Below, piece after piece: positions 8,168-14,449 of a stretch of DNA of 16,973 nt (positions within the stretch are counted from its first letter, which is position 1; each line of letters starts with the position of its first letter). This stretch comes from Spirochaetales bacterium. GTDB taxonomy: Bacteria > Spirochaetota > Spirochaetia > DSM-27196 > SKKC01. The stretch covers positions 1 through 16,973 of the forward strand of contig SLAN01000183.1 in assembly GCA_007126865.1 (NCBI GenBank), read 5' to 3'. The position numbers and the translations under genes are program-made. The notes below the pieces were generated by a model that did no database searches, had not been told where the DNA came from, and was given only the letters and a program-made list of their open reading frames with translations.

Positions 8168-8294
8168 TCGCCGCTATCCGGCGATCGTGGTGCCGCCGGT
8201 CGATGAGGCTTCCGATTCGGTGTATGATGGTCATGTGCCGCAACGATTCGGTGTTGTCGGTGTAACGACGGTTTTCGTGGAGGGAACCGAGTAG
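8127..8294 (+). CDS. Possible 55-residue protein of unknown function
   Basis: No family is recognised. The ORF starts at ATG 8127 inside the 3' end of the XerD-like gene in another frame, with AGGTGG at about 8117-8122 upstream. It ends at TAG 8292-8294, whose last base is the first base of the GTG proposed for the next gene. The predicted protein has a basic N-terminal third (QKISKAKQPRRNDRRYP), a short IVVPP stretch and an acidic C-terminus (VEGTE). It has no membrane segment, signal peptide or cysteines. In favour of its being real: it fills the only space between the two genes, and the GGAGGG serving the lipoprotein gene lies in its last codons. Against: it is short and may simply be an open stretch in GC-rich DNA. 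Confidence 0.4.
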   Translation: MQKISKAKQPRRNDRRYPAIVVPPVDEASDSVYDGHVPQRFGVVGVTTVFVEGTE

Positions 8295-9037
8295 TGATGC
8301 GCTCAGTTCGAACACACACGCCGAACCTCCGTGCCGCCCGGGCTGTACTGCTGCCGGCTGTGCTCTTCGTGTTCGTCGCATGCCGGGGCGAAGGCGAGGA
8401 TCCGATGCTTTCACGCCTGCGGCGCACCGAACCCGATCCGGCGACCGGTCCGACGAGCGAGCGTATCGAGGAGCTGGAGAGCGATGTAGAGCGATACCGG
8501 GAAGAGGTGGAGCAGCGCTTTCGGGCCACGAGGAACCTCGTATCGGCGCACCGTATGCTGGGAATGCGCTACCTCGAGGCGGGCATGGACGGGCAGGCGC
8601 TCGAGCAGTTCCGGAAGGCGATCGACCTGCAGCCGGACAATTCGACCCTCTACTATTACGCGGGTGTCGCCGCCGGGCGGTATGCCGGTGCGGCGCTCGA
8701 GGAGGAAATCAGGGAAGAACGACTGGAGATGGCCGAACGCGCATACTCACGCGCGCTCGAGCTGCGCCCGAATTACACCAGTGCCTCGTACGGGCTTGCG
8801 ATTCTGTATGCCTACGAGCTCGAGCGCTTCGAAGAGGCGCGTAAGCACATTGATGTGGTGCTCGACGCGTGGCCGGCCGACGATCGCGCGTTTGCAGTGA
8901 GTGCCTATGTGTATGCCGGTCTCCACCGCATAGATGAGGCGATCCGTGAATACGATCGGGTGATCGAGCACACGACGAGTGAGTCGTTGCGCCGGGAAGC
9001 CCGGGAGCTGCAGCGGCGGCTCAGGGAGGAGCGATGA
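8294..9037 (+). CDS. TPR-repeat lipoprotein, function unknown
   Basis: The 247-residue product has an N-terminal signal sequence (basic residues, then a hydrophobic run at about 13-29) ending in FVAC with Cys30, which fits the relaxed spirochaete lipobox. A charged coiled-coil-like stretch (about 50-78) follows, then about four tetratricopeptide repeats (roughly 79-240), for example MLGMRYLEAGMDGQALEQF and SYGLAILYAYELERFEEARK. It should be a membrane-anchored periplasmic scaffold or adaptor. A TPR gene between ftsZ and dprA is, from memory, also present in Borrelia, hinting at a link to division or the envelope; that is inference. The start is GTG 8294 (GGAGGG at 8279-8284, 9 nt upstream) or ATG 8297. 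The 3' end overlaps dprA (ATGA). Confidence 0.8.
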   Translation: MMRSVRTHTPNLRAARAVLLPAVLFVFVACRGEGEDPMLSRLRRTEPDPATGPTSERIEELESDVERYREEVEQRFRATRNLVSAHRMLGMRYLEAGMDGQALEQFRKAIDLQPDNSTLYYYAGVAAGRYAGAALEEEIREERLEMAERAYSRALELRPNYTSASYGLAILYAYELERFEEARKHIDVVLDAWPADDRAFAVSAYVYAGLHRIDEAIREYDRVIEHTTSESLRREARELQRRLREER

Positions 9038-10038
9038 GCGACGGGACACTGCTCCTCGCACTCGCCGTGCACCGGGCGTTCAGTCTGCGCTCGGGTGAAA
9101 AGGAGCGCCTGTTTCACGCCGCAGGCAGCACCGACGTTCTCGAGCGTATGTCGATCGACGACGTTTCGGTCGCAGTGGGTCGACCGTTGCGCCTCGCCGC
9201 GTGGAGTCCGGGAATCGCTGTCCGTGACGCCGAGCGGGACGCGTTGCTCTGTGAGCGCCTCGACATTTCGGTCGTACCGCAGTGGTCGACCGACTATCCT
9301 GCGATGCTGAGGGAAGGCTGGGATCCGCCGTTCGTCGTATTCATCCGCGGATCGCTGGCGAGCGGCGATATCCCGTCGGTTGCAACCGTCGGCACCCGGC
9401 GCCCGGACAATCCGGGACTTACCGCGGCGTTCGAATTCGCCTGTGACTGTGCCGCTTCCGGGATTCCGGTTGTGAGCGGTCTCGCCGGAGGGATCGACGC
9501 CGCCGCTCATCGTGGGGCGATCGCCGGAGGCGGGCGAACCGTGGGAGTTCTCGGCTGCGGAATCGATACCGTCTATCCGGCCGGTAATCGACGCCTTGCC
9601 GAACGGATTCTCTCGGCGGCGGGTGCTCTCATGAGCGAGTATCCGCCCGGGACTCCCCCGTTGCGCCATCACTTTCCGATCCGGAACAGGATCATTGCGG
9701 CGCTGGCACGGTGGGTCGTCATTGTCCAGGCTCCCGAGCGCTCGGGCGCGCTGATCACCGCCGAGTATGCGCTCGACAGCGGTCGCGAGTTGCTCGTTCA
9801 CACAGCCGGTTGTACGGCAGGCTCCGTGAACGGCGGTTCACGGGCGCTCGCCGAAGCGGGAGCGAATGCGGTGAGCGCGGCCGGAGAGCTGCTCGGCTCC
9901 GACCGGCGCATCTATTCCGGATCGACCCAGCCCCGGACCGGCGCCGACGATGCGAGCGTCGGCGATGTCGCATCGCTACTCGCGCGGCGTCTGAACCGTG
10001 AGCTCGATCTGTTCGAACCGGAGCCGACATATGGATAA
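9034..10038 (+). CDS. dprA: DNA-processing protein DprA (Smf)
   Basis: DprA binds incoming single-stranded DNA and loads RecA during transformation; in non-competent species its role is unclear. The 334-residue product has an N-terminal helical region (about 1-75) and the Rossmann-fold core with the family motifs VGTRRPDNPG (residues 119-128), VSGLAGGIDAAAHRGA (147-162), GVLGCGIDTVYP, FPIRNRIIA (214-222) and SGALITAEYALDSGREL. About 45 residues follow the core and I do not see a clear winged-helix domain, which longer DprA proteins carry. The ATG overlaps the lipoprotein stop (ATGA) and the TAA lies inside the xerC start (ATGGATAA). topA, usual after dprA in many bacteria, is absent. Confidence 0.94.
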   Translation: MSDGTLLLALAVHRAFSLRSGEKERLFHAAGSTDVLERMSIDDVSVAVGRPLRLAAWSPGIAVRDAERDALLCERLDISVVPQWSTDYPAMLREGWDPPFVVFIRGSLASGDIPSVATVGTRRPDNPGLTAAFEFACDCAASGIPVVSGLAGGIDAAAHRGAIAGGGRTVGVLGCGIDTVYPAGNRRLAERILSAAGALMSEYPPGTPPLRHHFPIRNRIIAALARWVVIVQAPERSGALITAEYALDSGRELLVHTAGCTAGSVNGGSRALAEAGANAVSAAGELLGSDRRIYSGSTQPRTGADDASVGDVASLLARRLNRELDLFEPEPTYG

Positions 10039-11017
10039 ACGGCACGACACGACAACCGCGACGGTGCACGCGGGAGCAATCGGGGAGTTTACCGACTACC
10101 TGCTCAATGCGCGCTCGGTATCGGTCGAAACCGCACGCGCGTACGCCGCCGATCTGGAGGCGTTCGGTAGCTGGTGTTCGGAGAACGCGCTTGACGAAGA
10201 GGCGCTTGACCACGAGCTTATACGAGCGTGGGTCGCCGCTCGAACCCGTCGCGGCGACGCGGCGAGCTCGGTGGCCAGAGGATTGAGTGCGCTTCGGCAA
10301 TTCCTGCGCTGGCAGAAGCGCCTCGGACGTCGCGCCGACGACCCCGGCGAGTCGGTGCGCTCGCCGAAGCTCAGGCGGAATCTGCCCGGCGTGCTTTTCC
10401 CGGATGAGATGCGTCGAATGCTCGATATCCGGGGCGAAGGATTCAAGCCGCTGCGTGACCGGGCGATTCTCGAGACCCTCTACTCGACCGGTTGTCGGGT
10501 TGGTGAGCTCAGCGGTATTCGCCTGTCCGACTTCGAACCGAAGCGAGGGAGGATCGTGGTGCACGGGAAGGGCAATCGGGACCGAGTCGTGTTCGTGGGG
10601 CCGTACGCCAAGCGTGCTATCGCGGCGTACCTGCCGAGCCGCGAGGCGCTCCTTGCGCGGGCGGGAAAACGGAGCACCCGCGCACTGTTCGTCAACGCTC
10701 GAGGTGGGGCATTGAGCTCGCGCGGCGTGTTCGGCATAGTGGAAGCGCGTGCGCGTGAGGCGGGTATCGCCGACAAGGTGACCCCCCATACGTTTCGTCA
10801 TAGCTTCGCGACGCACGTTCTCGACGGTGGGGCGGACATTCGGGTGGTTCAGGAGCTGCTCGGTCATTCGAGCCCGTCGACGACCCAGCTCTACACGCAT
10901 GTCGGTATGTCGGCGCTGAAGAGAGTGTACGACCGCGCGCATCCGCACGCGGCCGGAGGCACGGGCCGGAGGGCCGACGGCGGGACGAAAACAGACGAAA
11001 GGAAGCGTATTCAATGA
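10031..11017 (+). CDS. xerC: Tyrosine recombinase XerC (CodV type)
   Basis: XerC works with XerD to resolve chromosome dimers at dif before septum closure. The 328-residue product has an N-terminal core-binding domain ([17 protein letters not shown]) and a complete catalytic set: Arg156 (GCRVGEL), Lys180 (VHGKGNRDR), His253 and Arg256 ([12 protein letters not shown]), His279 (LLGHSS) and Tyr288 (TTQLYTH). It ends in [12 protein letters not shown], the XerC-type C-terminus. ATG 10031 is preferred because GGAG at 10019-10022 lies 8 nt upstream; an upstream in-frame ATG at 9998 would add 11 residues deep inside dprA. Its TGA overlaps the hslV start. The order xerC-hslV-hslU-flgB matches codV-clpQ-clpY of Bacillus, with codY absent here. 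Confidence 0.93.
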   Translation: MDKRHDTTTATVHAGAIGEFTDYLLNARSVSVETARAYAADLEAFGSWCSENALDEEALDHELIRAWVAARTRRGDAASSVARGLSALRQFLRWQKRLGRRADDPGESVRSPKLRRNLPGVLFPDEMRRMLDIRGEGFKPLRDRAILETLYSTGCRVGELSGIRLSDFEPKRGRIVVHGKGNRDRVVFVGPYAKRAIAAYLPSREALLARAGKRSTRALFVNARGGALSSRGVFGIVEARAREAGIADKVTPHTFRHSFATHVLDGGADIRVVQELLGHSSPSTTQLYTHVGMSALKRVYDRAHPHAAGGTGRRADGGTKTDERKRIQ

Positions 11018-11547
11018 AAGTACGGAGTACCACGGTTCTCGCCGTGGCGAGAGATGGAAAGGTCGCCATGGCCGCCGACGGCCAGGTCACGATGGGCGAA
11101 ACGGTAATGAAGGGCAATGCGCGTAAGGTACGCACGATCTACGACGGCAATATTCTCGTCGGTTTTGCCGGCGCGACCGCCGATGCGTTTACGCTGTTCG
11201 AACGTTTCGAGGCCAAGGTGAAGGAGTACGCGGGTGATCTGACCCGCTCCTCGGTCGAGCTCGCGAAAGAGTGGCGCACCGACCGCGCGTTGCGCCGTCT
11301 GGAGGCACTAATCCTCGTCGCGGATCGTAAGAAGATGTTTGTTATCTCCGGGACCGGAGACGTGATCGAGCCGGACCGTGGTGTGCTGGCGATCGGATCG
11401 GGTGGGAGCTACGCATCCGCGGCCGGCAGAGCGTATCTCGACGCGAGTGACCTGACGGCCCGCGAGATCGCCGAACGGAGTTTGCAGATCGCCGGCGATA
11501 TCTGCATCTATACGAACACGAATGTCGTAGTCGAGGAATTGGAGTAG
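11014..11547 (+). CDS. hslV: HslV peptidase subunit of the HslUV protease
   Basis: HslV (ClpQ) forms the double-hexamer proteolytic core of the ATP-dependent HslUV protease, with an N-terminal threonine nucleophile. The 177-residue product reads [16 protein letters not shown] at its start, so five residues would be removed to expose Thr6. Downstream are the family segments [65 protein letters not shown] and [18 protein letters not shown]. Length and motifs match the family well. The ATG overlaps the xerC TGA (ATGA), with AAAGGAAG about 6 nt upstream. hslU follows after 3 nt, so the two subunits are produced together. Confidence 0.97.
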   Translation: MKVRSTTVLAVARDGKVAMAADGQVTMGETVMKGNARKVRTIYDGNILVGFAGATADAFTLFERFEAKVKEYAGDLTRSSVELAKEWRTDRALRRLEALILVADRKKMFVISGTGDVIEPDRGVLAIGSGGSYASAAGRAYLDASDLTAREIAERSLQIAGDICIYTNTNVVVEELE

Positions 11548-11550
11548 ACC

Positions 11551-12939
11551 ATGCGTGAAATGAAGGACATGACACCGAAGGAGATCGTCGGCGAGCTCGA
11601 TCGTTACATCATCGGCCAGGAGCGTGCGAAGAAGGCGGTAGCCATCGCATTGCGCAACAGGATGCGTCGTCGCAAACTGCCCGAACAGCTGCAGGACGAA
11701 ATCGCACCGAAGAACATCATCATGATCGGCCCGACGGGGATCGGGAAGACCGAAATCGCCCGACGGCTGTCGAAACTGACCGGCGCGCCGTTCATAAAGG
11801 TCGAAGCGACGAAGTACACTGAGGTCGGGTATGTCGGACGCGATGTGGAGAGCATGGTTCGCGATCTTATGAGCTATGCGGTGAACATGGTGAAGAGCGA
11901 GCTTCAGGAAGATGTCAAGGAAAGTGCCGAGCAGCGAACCGAAGAACAGCTGCTCGACCTCCTGCTCCCCGGCGTGAAGAAGCCGCAGACATCACCCGGA
12001 TCCGAACAGGCCGGTTTCAAGCCCGAGCCGCGGGACGTATCCGAGCCGGAGAACGGGCAACAGAGCGCGACGCGGGAGAAGTTCCGCGAGCGGCTACGAA
12101 GAGGCGATCTCGAGGAGAAAGAGGTCGAGGTCCAGACGACTTCGAGCAACTTCCCGGCGATCGAGATTTTTCAGGGGTCCAATTTCGAGGAGATGGATCT
12201 GAACCTCGGCAATCTCGGTAACCTCTTCGGCGGCAAGAAGAAGAAAAAACGAACTACGGTGAAGAACGCCCGCGAGATCATTCTTCAGGAGGAGATGGAT
12301 AAGCTCGTCGACCACGACCGTGTCAGCGATATCGCCCGCCAGCGTGTGGAGAATCTCGGGATCATCTTCATTGATGAGATCGACAAGGTCGCATCCAAGG
12401 AGAGTAAGAGCGGAGTCGACGTGAGTCGCGAAGGGGTGCAGCGCGACATACTGCCGATTGTCGAAGGGAGCCAGGTCAATACAAAGCACGGCATGATCGA
12501 CACGAGTCACATTCTCTTTATCGCCGCCGGTGCGTTCCACACGTCCAAGCCGAGTGACCTGATTCCGGAGCTCCAGGGGCGCTTCCCGCTGCGCGTAGAG
12601 CTGGAGGCGCTCGGCGCGAAGGATTTCGTCCGGATTCTGACACAACCGCAGAACGCCCTGATTCTGCAGTACGTCGAACTGCTGAAGACCGAGGGCGTCG
12701 ACCTCGAGTTCAGCGATGAAGCGATCGAAGAGCTCAGTCGGATTGCGGAAGATGTGAACAGCAGAACCGAGAATATCGGTGCGCGACGCCTGCACACGAT
12801 CATGGAGCTGTTACTGGAGGATATCAGCTTCGATGCGCCGGAGAAAAAAGGCACGAAGGTGGAGATTACCGCCGACTATGTGCGCGAGCGACTCGCCTCG
12901 GTGGTCGAGGACCACGATTTAAGCCGCTATATCCTTTAG
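11551..12939 (+). CDS. hslU: HslU ATPase subunit of the HslUV protease
   Basis: HslU (ClpY) is the AAA+ hexamer that recognises, unfolds and feeds substrates into HslV. The 462-residue product has the Walker A motif GPTGIGKT (residues 60-67), the [13 protein letters not shown] segment, an intermediate I-domain insertion (about 110-245) rich in Glu and Lys with a KKKKKR patch, Walker [10 protein letters not shown] (271-279), and [11 protein letters not shown] with Arg344. The family's HslV-activating C-terminus DLSRYIL closes it. It is slightly longer than E. coli HslU (443), the extra length falling in the I domain. GGAG at 11541-11544 lies 6 nt before the ATG. Its last codons overlap a possible flagellar promoter. 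Confidence 0.97.
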   Translation: MREMKDMTPKEIVGELDRYIIGQERAKKAVAIALRNRMRRRKLPEQLQDEIAPKNIIMIGPTGIGKTEIARRLSKLTGAPFIKVEATKYTEVGYVGRDVESMVRDLMSYAVNMVKSELQEDVKESAEQRTEEQLLDLLLPGVKKPQTSPGSEQAGFKPEPRDVSEPENGQQSATREKFRERLRRGDLEEKEVEVQTTSSNFPAIEIFQGSNFEEMDLNLGNLGNLFGGKKKKKRTTVKNAREIILQEEMDKLVDHDRVSDIARQRVENLGIIFIDEIDKVASKESKSGVDVSREGVQRDILPIVEGSQVNTKHGMIDTSHILFIAAGAFHTSKPSDLIPELQGRFPLRVELEALGAKDFVRILTQPQNALILQYVELLKTEGVDLEFSDEAIEELSRIAEDVNSRTENIGARRLHTIMELLLEDISFDAPEKKGTKVEITADYVRERLASVVEDHDLSRYIL

Positions 12940-12946
12940 CCGATTA
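12920..12946 (+). promoter_or_regulatory. Candidate sigma-28 (FliA) promoter for the flgB operon
   Basis: TAAG at 12920-12923 and GCCGATTA at 12939-12946 are separated by exactly 15 nt, as in the FliA consensus TAAA-N15-GCCGATAA; the -10 element matches 7 of 8 and the -35 element 3 of 4. Transcription would begin near 12953, giving a leader of about 26 nt that contains GGAGG (12963-12967) before flgB ATG 12979. The site spans the hslU stop codon at the boundary of protease and flagellar genes. GCCGATTA also occurs at 1537-1544 and 7331-7338, but without a TAAN at the right distance. No equally good sigma-70 elements were seen here. Confidence 0.5.
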
Positions 12947-12978
12947 TAGGCAATAGGGAAGTGGAGGAAGACGAGACG

Positions 12979-13398
12979 ATGTTTGCAAACAGCAGCTGGG
13001 GCAGAAACCTCGACATACTCCAGCGATCGATGAACGTCAGCATGCTCCGGCAGGATGTCGGAGCGAACAATATCGCGAACGCCGATACGCCGGGGTTCAA
13101 ACGAAGCTACGTCAACTTCGAGAGCGGTCTCGCGCGCGCGCTCGAAAGCGAGCGACGGCCGAGAACGTTCGTTGAGTCGCTCACGCACGAGCGGCATATT
13201 CCGTTCGAACGTCCAACCGATTACCGTTCGGTCGAGCCGAGACGCGTGGTCGATTGGGAGACGACCGCGAAAAACAACGGAAACAACGTCGATATCGAAG
13301 TGGAAAGCATGAATATGCTGAACAATATGCTGAGCTATCAGCTCATGTCGCAGAGCGTGAGCGAGCAGTTCAATCGCATGAATATCGTCCTGGCATAG
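12979..13398 (+). CDS. flgB: Flagellar proximal rod protein FlgB
   Basis: FlgB builds the proximal rod of the (periplasmic) flagellum, next to FliE and the MS ring. The 139-residue product has the rod-protein motif NNIANADTPGFKR (residues 30-42) near its N-terminus and a C-terminal helix of the family (VDIEVESMNMLNNMLSYQLM, followed by SVSEQFNRMN). Length is normal. ATG 12979 is chosen over the in-frame GTG 12961: GGAGG at 12963-12967 lies inside the longer version, and nothing suitable lies before the GTG. It is the first flagellar gene after hslU. A 13-nt gap leads to flgC, whose ribosome binding site overlaps the flgB stop. Confidence 0.95.
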   Translation: MFANSSWGRNLDILQRSMNVSMLRQDVGANNIANADTPGFKRSYVNFESGLARALESERRPRTFVESLTHERHIPFERPTDYRSVEPRRVVDWETTAKNNGNNVDIEVESMNMLNNMLSYQLMSQSVSEQFNRMNIVLA

Positions 13399-13411
13399 GA
13401 GTTGAGCGCGT

Positions 13412-13879
13412 ATGGGTCTTTTTTCGAGCATTAACATCGCAGCCACCGGCCTCACCGCCCAGCGAACCCGCCAGGATGTGATCGCCGACAATATCGCGAA
13501 TGCGAATACGACGCGAACCACCGATGGGGGGCCGTTTCGCCGCAGCCGTACGGTGTTCCGGCCGCGCGGTGAGGAACAGCAGCCGGTGTGGCGCAGCGCG
13601 TTTCTGCCGAAGGCGCTCGAGACACCGCCGGGTAACGGTGTGCGTATTGTCGATATCGAGAAGGATATGGATGCCGAGCCGCGGCTGGTCTACGATCCGA
13701 CGCACCCCGACGCGATTCAGGACGGACCGCGCGCCGGCTACGTCGAGATGCCGAATGTGAACATCGTCGACGAGATGGTGGACCTCATATCGGCCGCGCG
13801 AAGCTACGAGGCGAACACGAGGGTTGTCGAGGGTGCTCGCACCATGTTCCAGACCGCGATGGAGATCGGACGAGCTTAG
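13412..13879 (+). CDS. flgC: Flagellar proximal rod protein FlgC
   Basis: FlgC is the second proximal rod component. The 155-residue product starts MGLFSSINIAATGLTAQR, has the rod motif DNIANANTTRT (residues 26-36), a middle region with PRAGYVEMPNVNIVDEMVDL, and the C-terminal SAARSYEANTRVVEGA helix shared by FlgC proteins. AGGAG at 13397-13401 is 10 nt before the ATG and overlaps the flgB stop, so the two are probably coupled. The flgC stop itself overlaps an AGGAGG that serves the short ORF downstream. Confidence 0.95.
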   Translation: MGLFSSINIAATGLTAQRTRQDVIADNIANANTTRTTDGGPFRRSRTVFRPRGEEQQPVWRSAFLPKALETPPGNGVRIVDIEKDMDAEPRLVYDPTHPDAIQDGPRAGYVEMPNVNIVDEMVDLISAARSYEANTRVVEGARTMFQTAMEIGRA

Positions 13880-13892
13880 GAGGTTGTCGGAT

Positions 13893-13964
13893 ATGAGCGC
13901 TGAATTGAGTTCTCGATTCCGAGGTGCACTCCGGCAGACTCCATGGGAGGGGAGTAAGGTATGA
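13893..13964 (+). CDS. Possible 23-residue leader peptide coupled to fliE
   Basis: A short ORF fills the 81-nt space between flgC and fliE. It begins at ATG 13893, 9 nt after a full AGGAGG (13878-13883), and ends at TGA 13962-13964, which overlaps the fliE ATG as ATGA. The peptide starts MSAELSSRFRGALRQ and ends WEGSKV; it is polar and basic with no membrane segment and resembles no family I know. Strong ribosome binding and exact coupling argue that it is translated, either as a microprotein or as a leader that controls fliE initiation. The alternative is that the AGGAGG is chance and fliE is served only by its own site. Short length makes certainty impossible. Confidence 0.42.
   Translation: MSAELSSRFRGALRQTPWEGSKV
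13928..13955 (+). promoter_or_regulatory. Possible structure masking the fliE ribosome binding site
   Basis: The fliE ribosome binding region GGGAGGGGAG (13945-13954) is preceded by two copies of ACTCC (13928-13932 and 13938-13942). ACTCC at 13938-13942 can pair with GGAGT at 13951-13955 across an 8-nt loop, and the upstream copy can pair with the same or the neighbouring GGAG. Such pairing would hide the site; ribosomes translating the 23-codon ORF would open it. The helices are short, so this is a hypothesis. Confidence 0.3.
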
Positions 13965-14302
13965 TCAATCCGAATGCGGGATTCGGTCCCGCGGATGTCA
14001 GCGGTGACCTGTTCGCGCTCGCGCGAACGAATCCGGACCACCTGGGAGCTCCGGGAGATCCGCCGGTCGCCGATGCGCCTCGCACCGACTTCGGTTCGAT
14101 GCTCATCGACGGCCTGAACGAGGTGAGCAGCCTCGAGCGGACGCACGAGAACCTGACCGTTCAGGCGATCGTCGATCCGGCTAGCGTCAACCCGCACGAT
14201 GTAACGATCGCCGCGAGTCAGGCAAGCCTCGCGCTGAATCTGACCCGCAACGTTGTCGATCGTGTGGTGCAGGCCTACCAGGAGATAACGAACTTGCGGT
14301 AG
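13961..14302 (+). CDS. fliE: Flagellar hook-basal body complex protein FliE
   Basis: FliE links the MS ring (FliF) to the proximal rod and is the first rod-type protein exported. The 113-residue product has a variable, Pro/Gly-rich N-terminus (to about residue 45), then the family's helical half: FGSMLIDGLNEVSSLERTHE (about 45-64), the DPASVNPHDVTIAASQASLA segment and the C-terminal LNLTRNVVDRVVQAYQEITN. Size and C-terminal match are typical. The ATG overlaps the stop of a 23-codon ORF and has GGAGGGGAG upstream. A 179-nt structured gap follows before fliF. Confidence 0.93.
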   Translation: MINPNAGFGPADVSGDLFALARTNPDHLGAPGDPPVADAPRTDFGSMLIDGLNEVSSLERTHENLTVQAIVDPASVNPHDVTIAASQASLALNLTRNVVDRVVQAYQEITNLR

Positions 14303-14320
14303 GTTCGACAAGCAGGAGAA

Positions 14321-14360
14321 TGCGTCGGCGCCGGCCGGATTCCGGCACGCTGCCGACGCA
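14321..14360 (+). promoter_or_regulatory. Stem-loop 1 of the fliE-fliF gap
   Basis: TGCGTCGGC (14321-14329) and GCCGACGCA (14352-14360) are a perfect 9-bp inverted repeat. Inside it GCCGG (14330-14334) can pair with CCGGC (14342-14346), extending the hairpin on one side with an asymmetric bulge. No T-run follows. Confidence 0.55.
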
Positions 14361-14393
14361 GCCGGTGCGATAATCGCTGGAAGCCGGCACGCT
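14342..14393 (+). repeat. 10-bp direct repeat in the fliE-fliF gap
   Basis: CCGGCACGCT occurs at 14342-14351 and again at 14384-14393, 42 bp apart. The first copy lies in the descending side of stem-loop 1 and the second runs into stem-loop 2. It may be a local duplication or a pair of alternative pairing partners for the upstream GCCGG. Confidence 0.45.
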
Positions 14394-14404
14394 CGGGCGA
14401 GCGT
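14389..14404 (+). promoter_or_regulatory. Stem-loop 2 of the fliE-fliF gap
   Basis: ACGCTC (14389-14394) and GAGCGT (14399-14404) form a perfect 6-bp stem with the tetraloop GGGC. No T-run follows. Confidence 0.45.
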
Positions 14405-14408
14405 CATA

Positions 14409-14449
14409 CGGGAATCGGGAGGGCAACCGTTCGGCCCATACGATTCCCG
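14409..14449 (+). promoter_or_regulatory. Stem-loop 3 of the fliE-fliF gap
   Basis: CGGGAATCG (14409-14417) and CGATTCCCG (14441-14449) are a perfect 9-bp inverted repeat. An inner GGGC/GCCC pair (14421-14424 with 14434-14437) supports a two-part stem. It ends 22 nt before the fliF ribosome binding site, close enough to influence initiation or to protect the fliF mRNA 5' end. Confidence 0.55.

Noticed and set aside
8223..8228. TATGAT as a possible sigma-70 -10 box before the TPR lipoprotein gene
   Set aside because: The position 17 nt upstream (TCGATG, 8200-8205) matches TTGACA at only three of six bases, and the gene appears to be read from upstream.
12233..12250. A-rich run in hslU (AAGAAGAAGAAAAAAC) as a programmed frameshift site
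   Set aside because: The six A residues are in frame as AAA AAA, not in the A AAA AAN phase of a classical -1 slip site, and the zero-frame protein is complete with a typical C-terminus. It simply encodes the lysine patch of the I domain.
14366..14373. TGCGATAA as a second sigma-28 -10 box before fliF
   Set aside because: Two mismatches in the -10 and no TAAA-like element 15 nt upstream; the sequence is better explained as part of a small hairpin.
14320..14373. A 17-codon ORF (ATG 14320) in the fliE-fliF gap
   Set aside because: The AGGAG at 14314-14318 is only one base from the ATG, the product is low-complexity Arg/Pro, and the DNA is explained by stem-loop 1.
14409..14449. Stem-loop 3 as an intrinsic terminator of the flagellar transcript
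   Set aside because: There is no T-run after the stem, and fliF and fliG downstream belong to the same pathway and need transcription.
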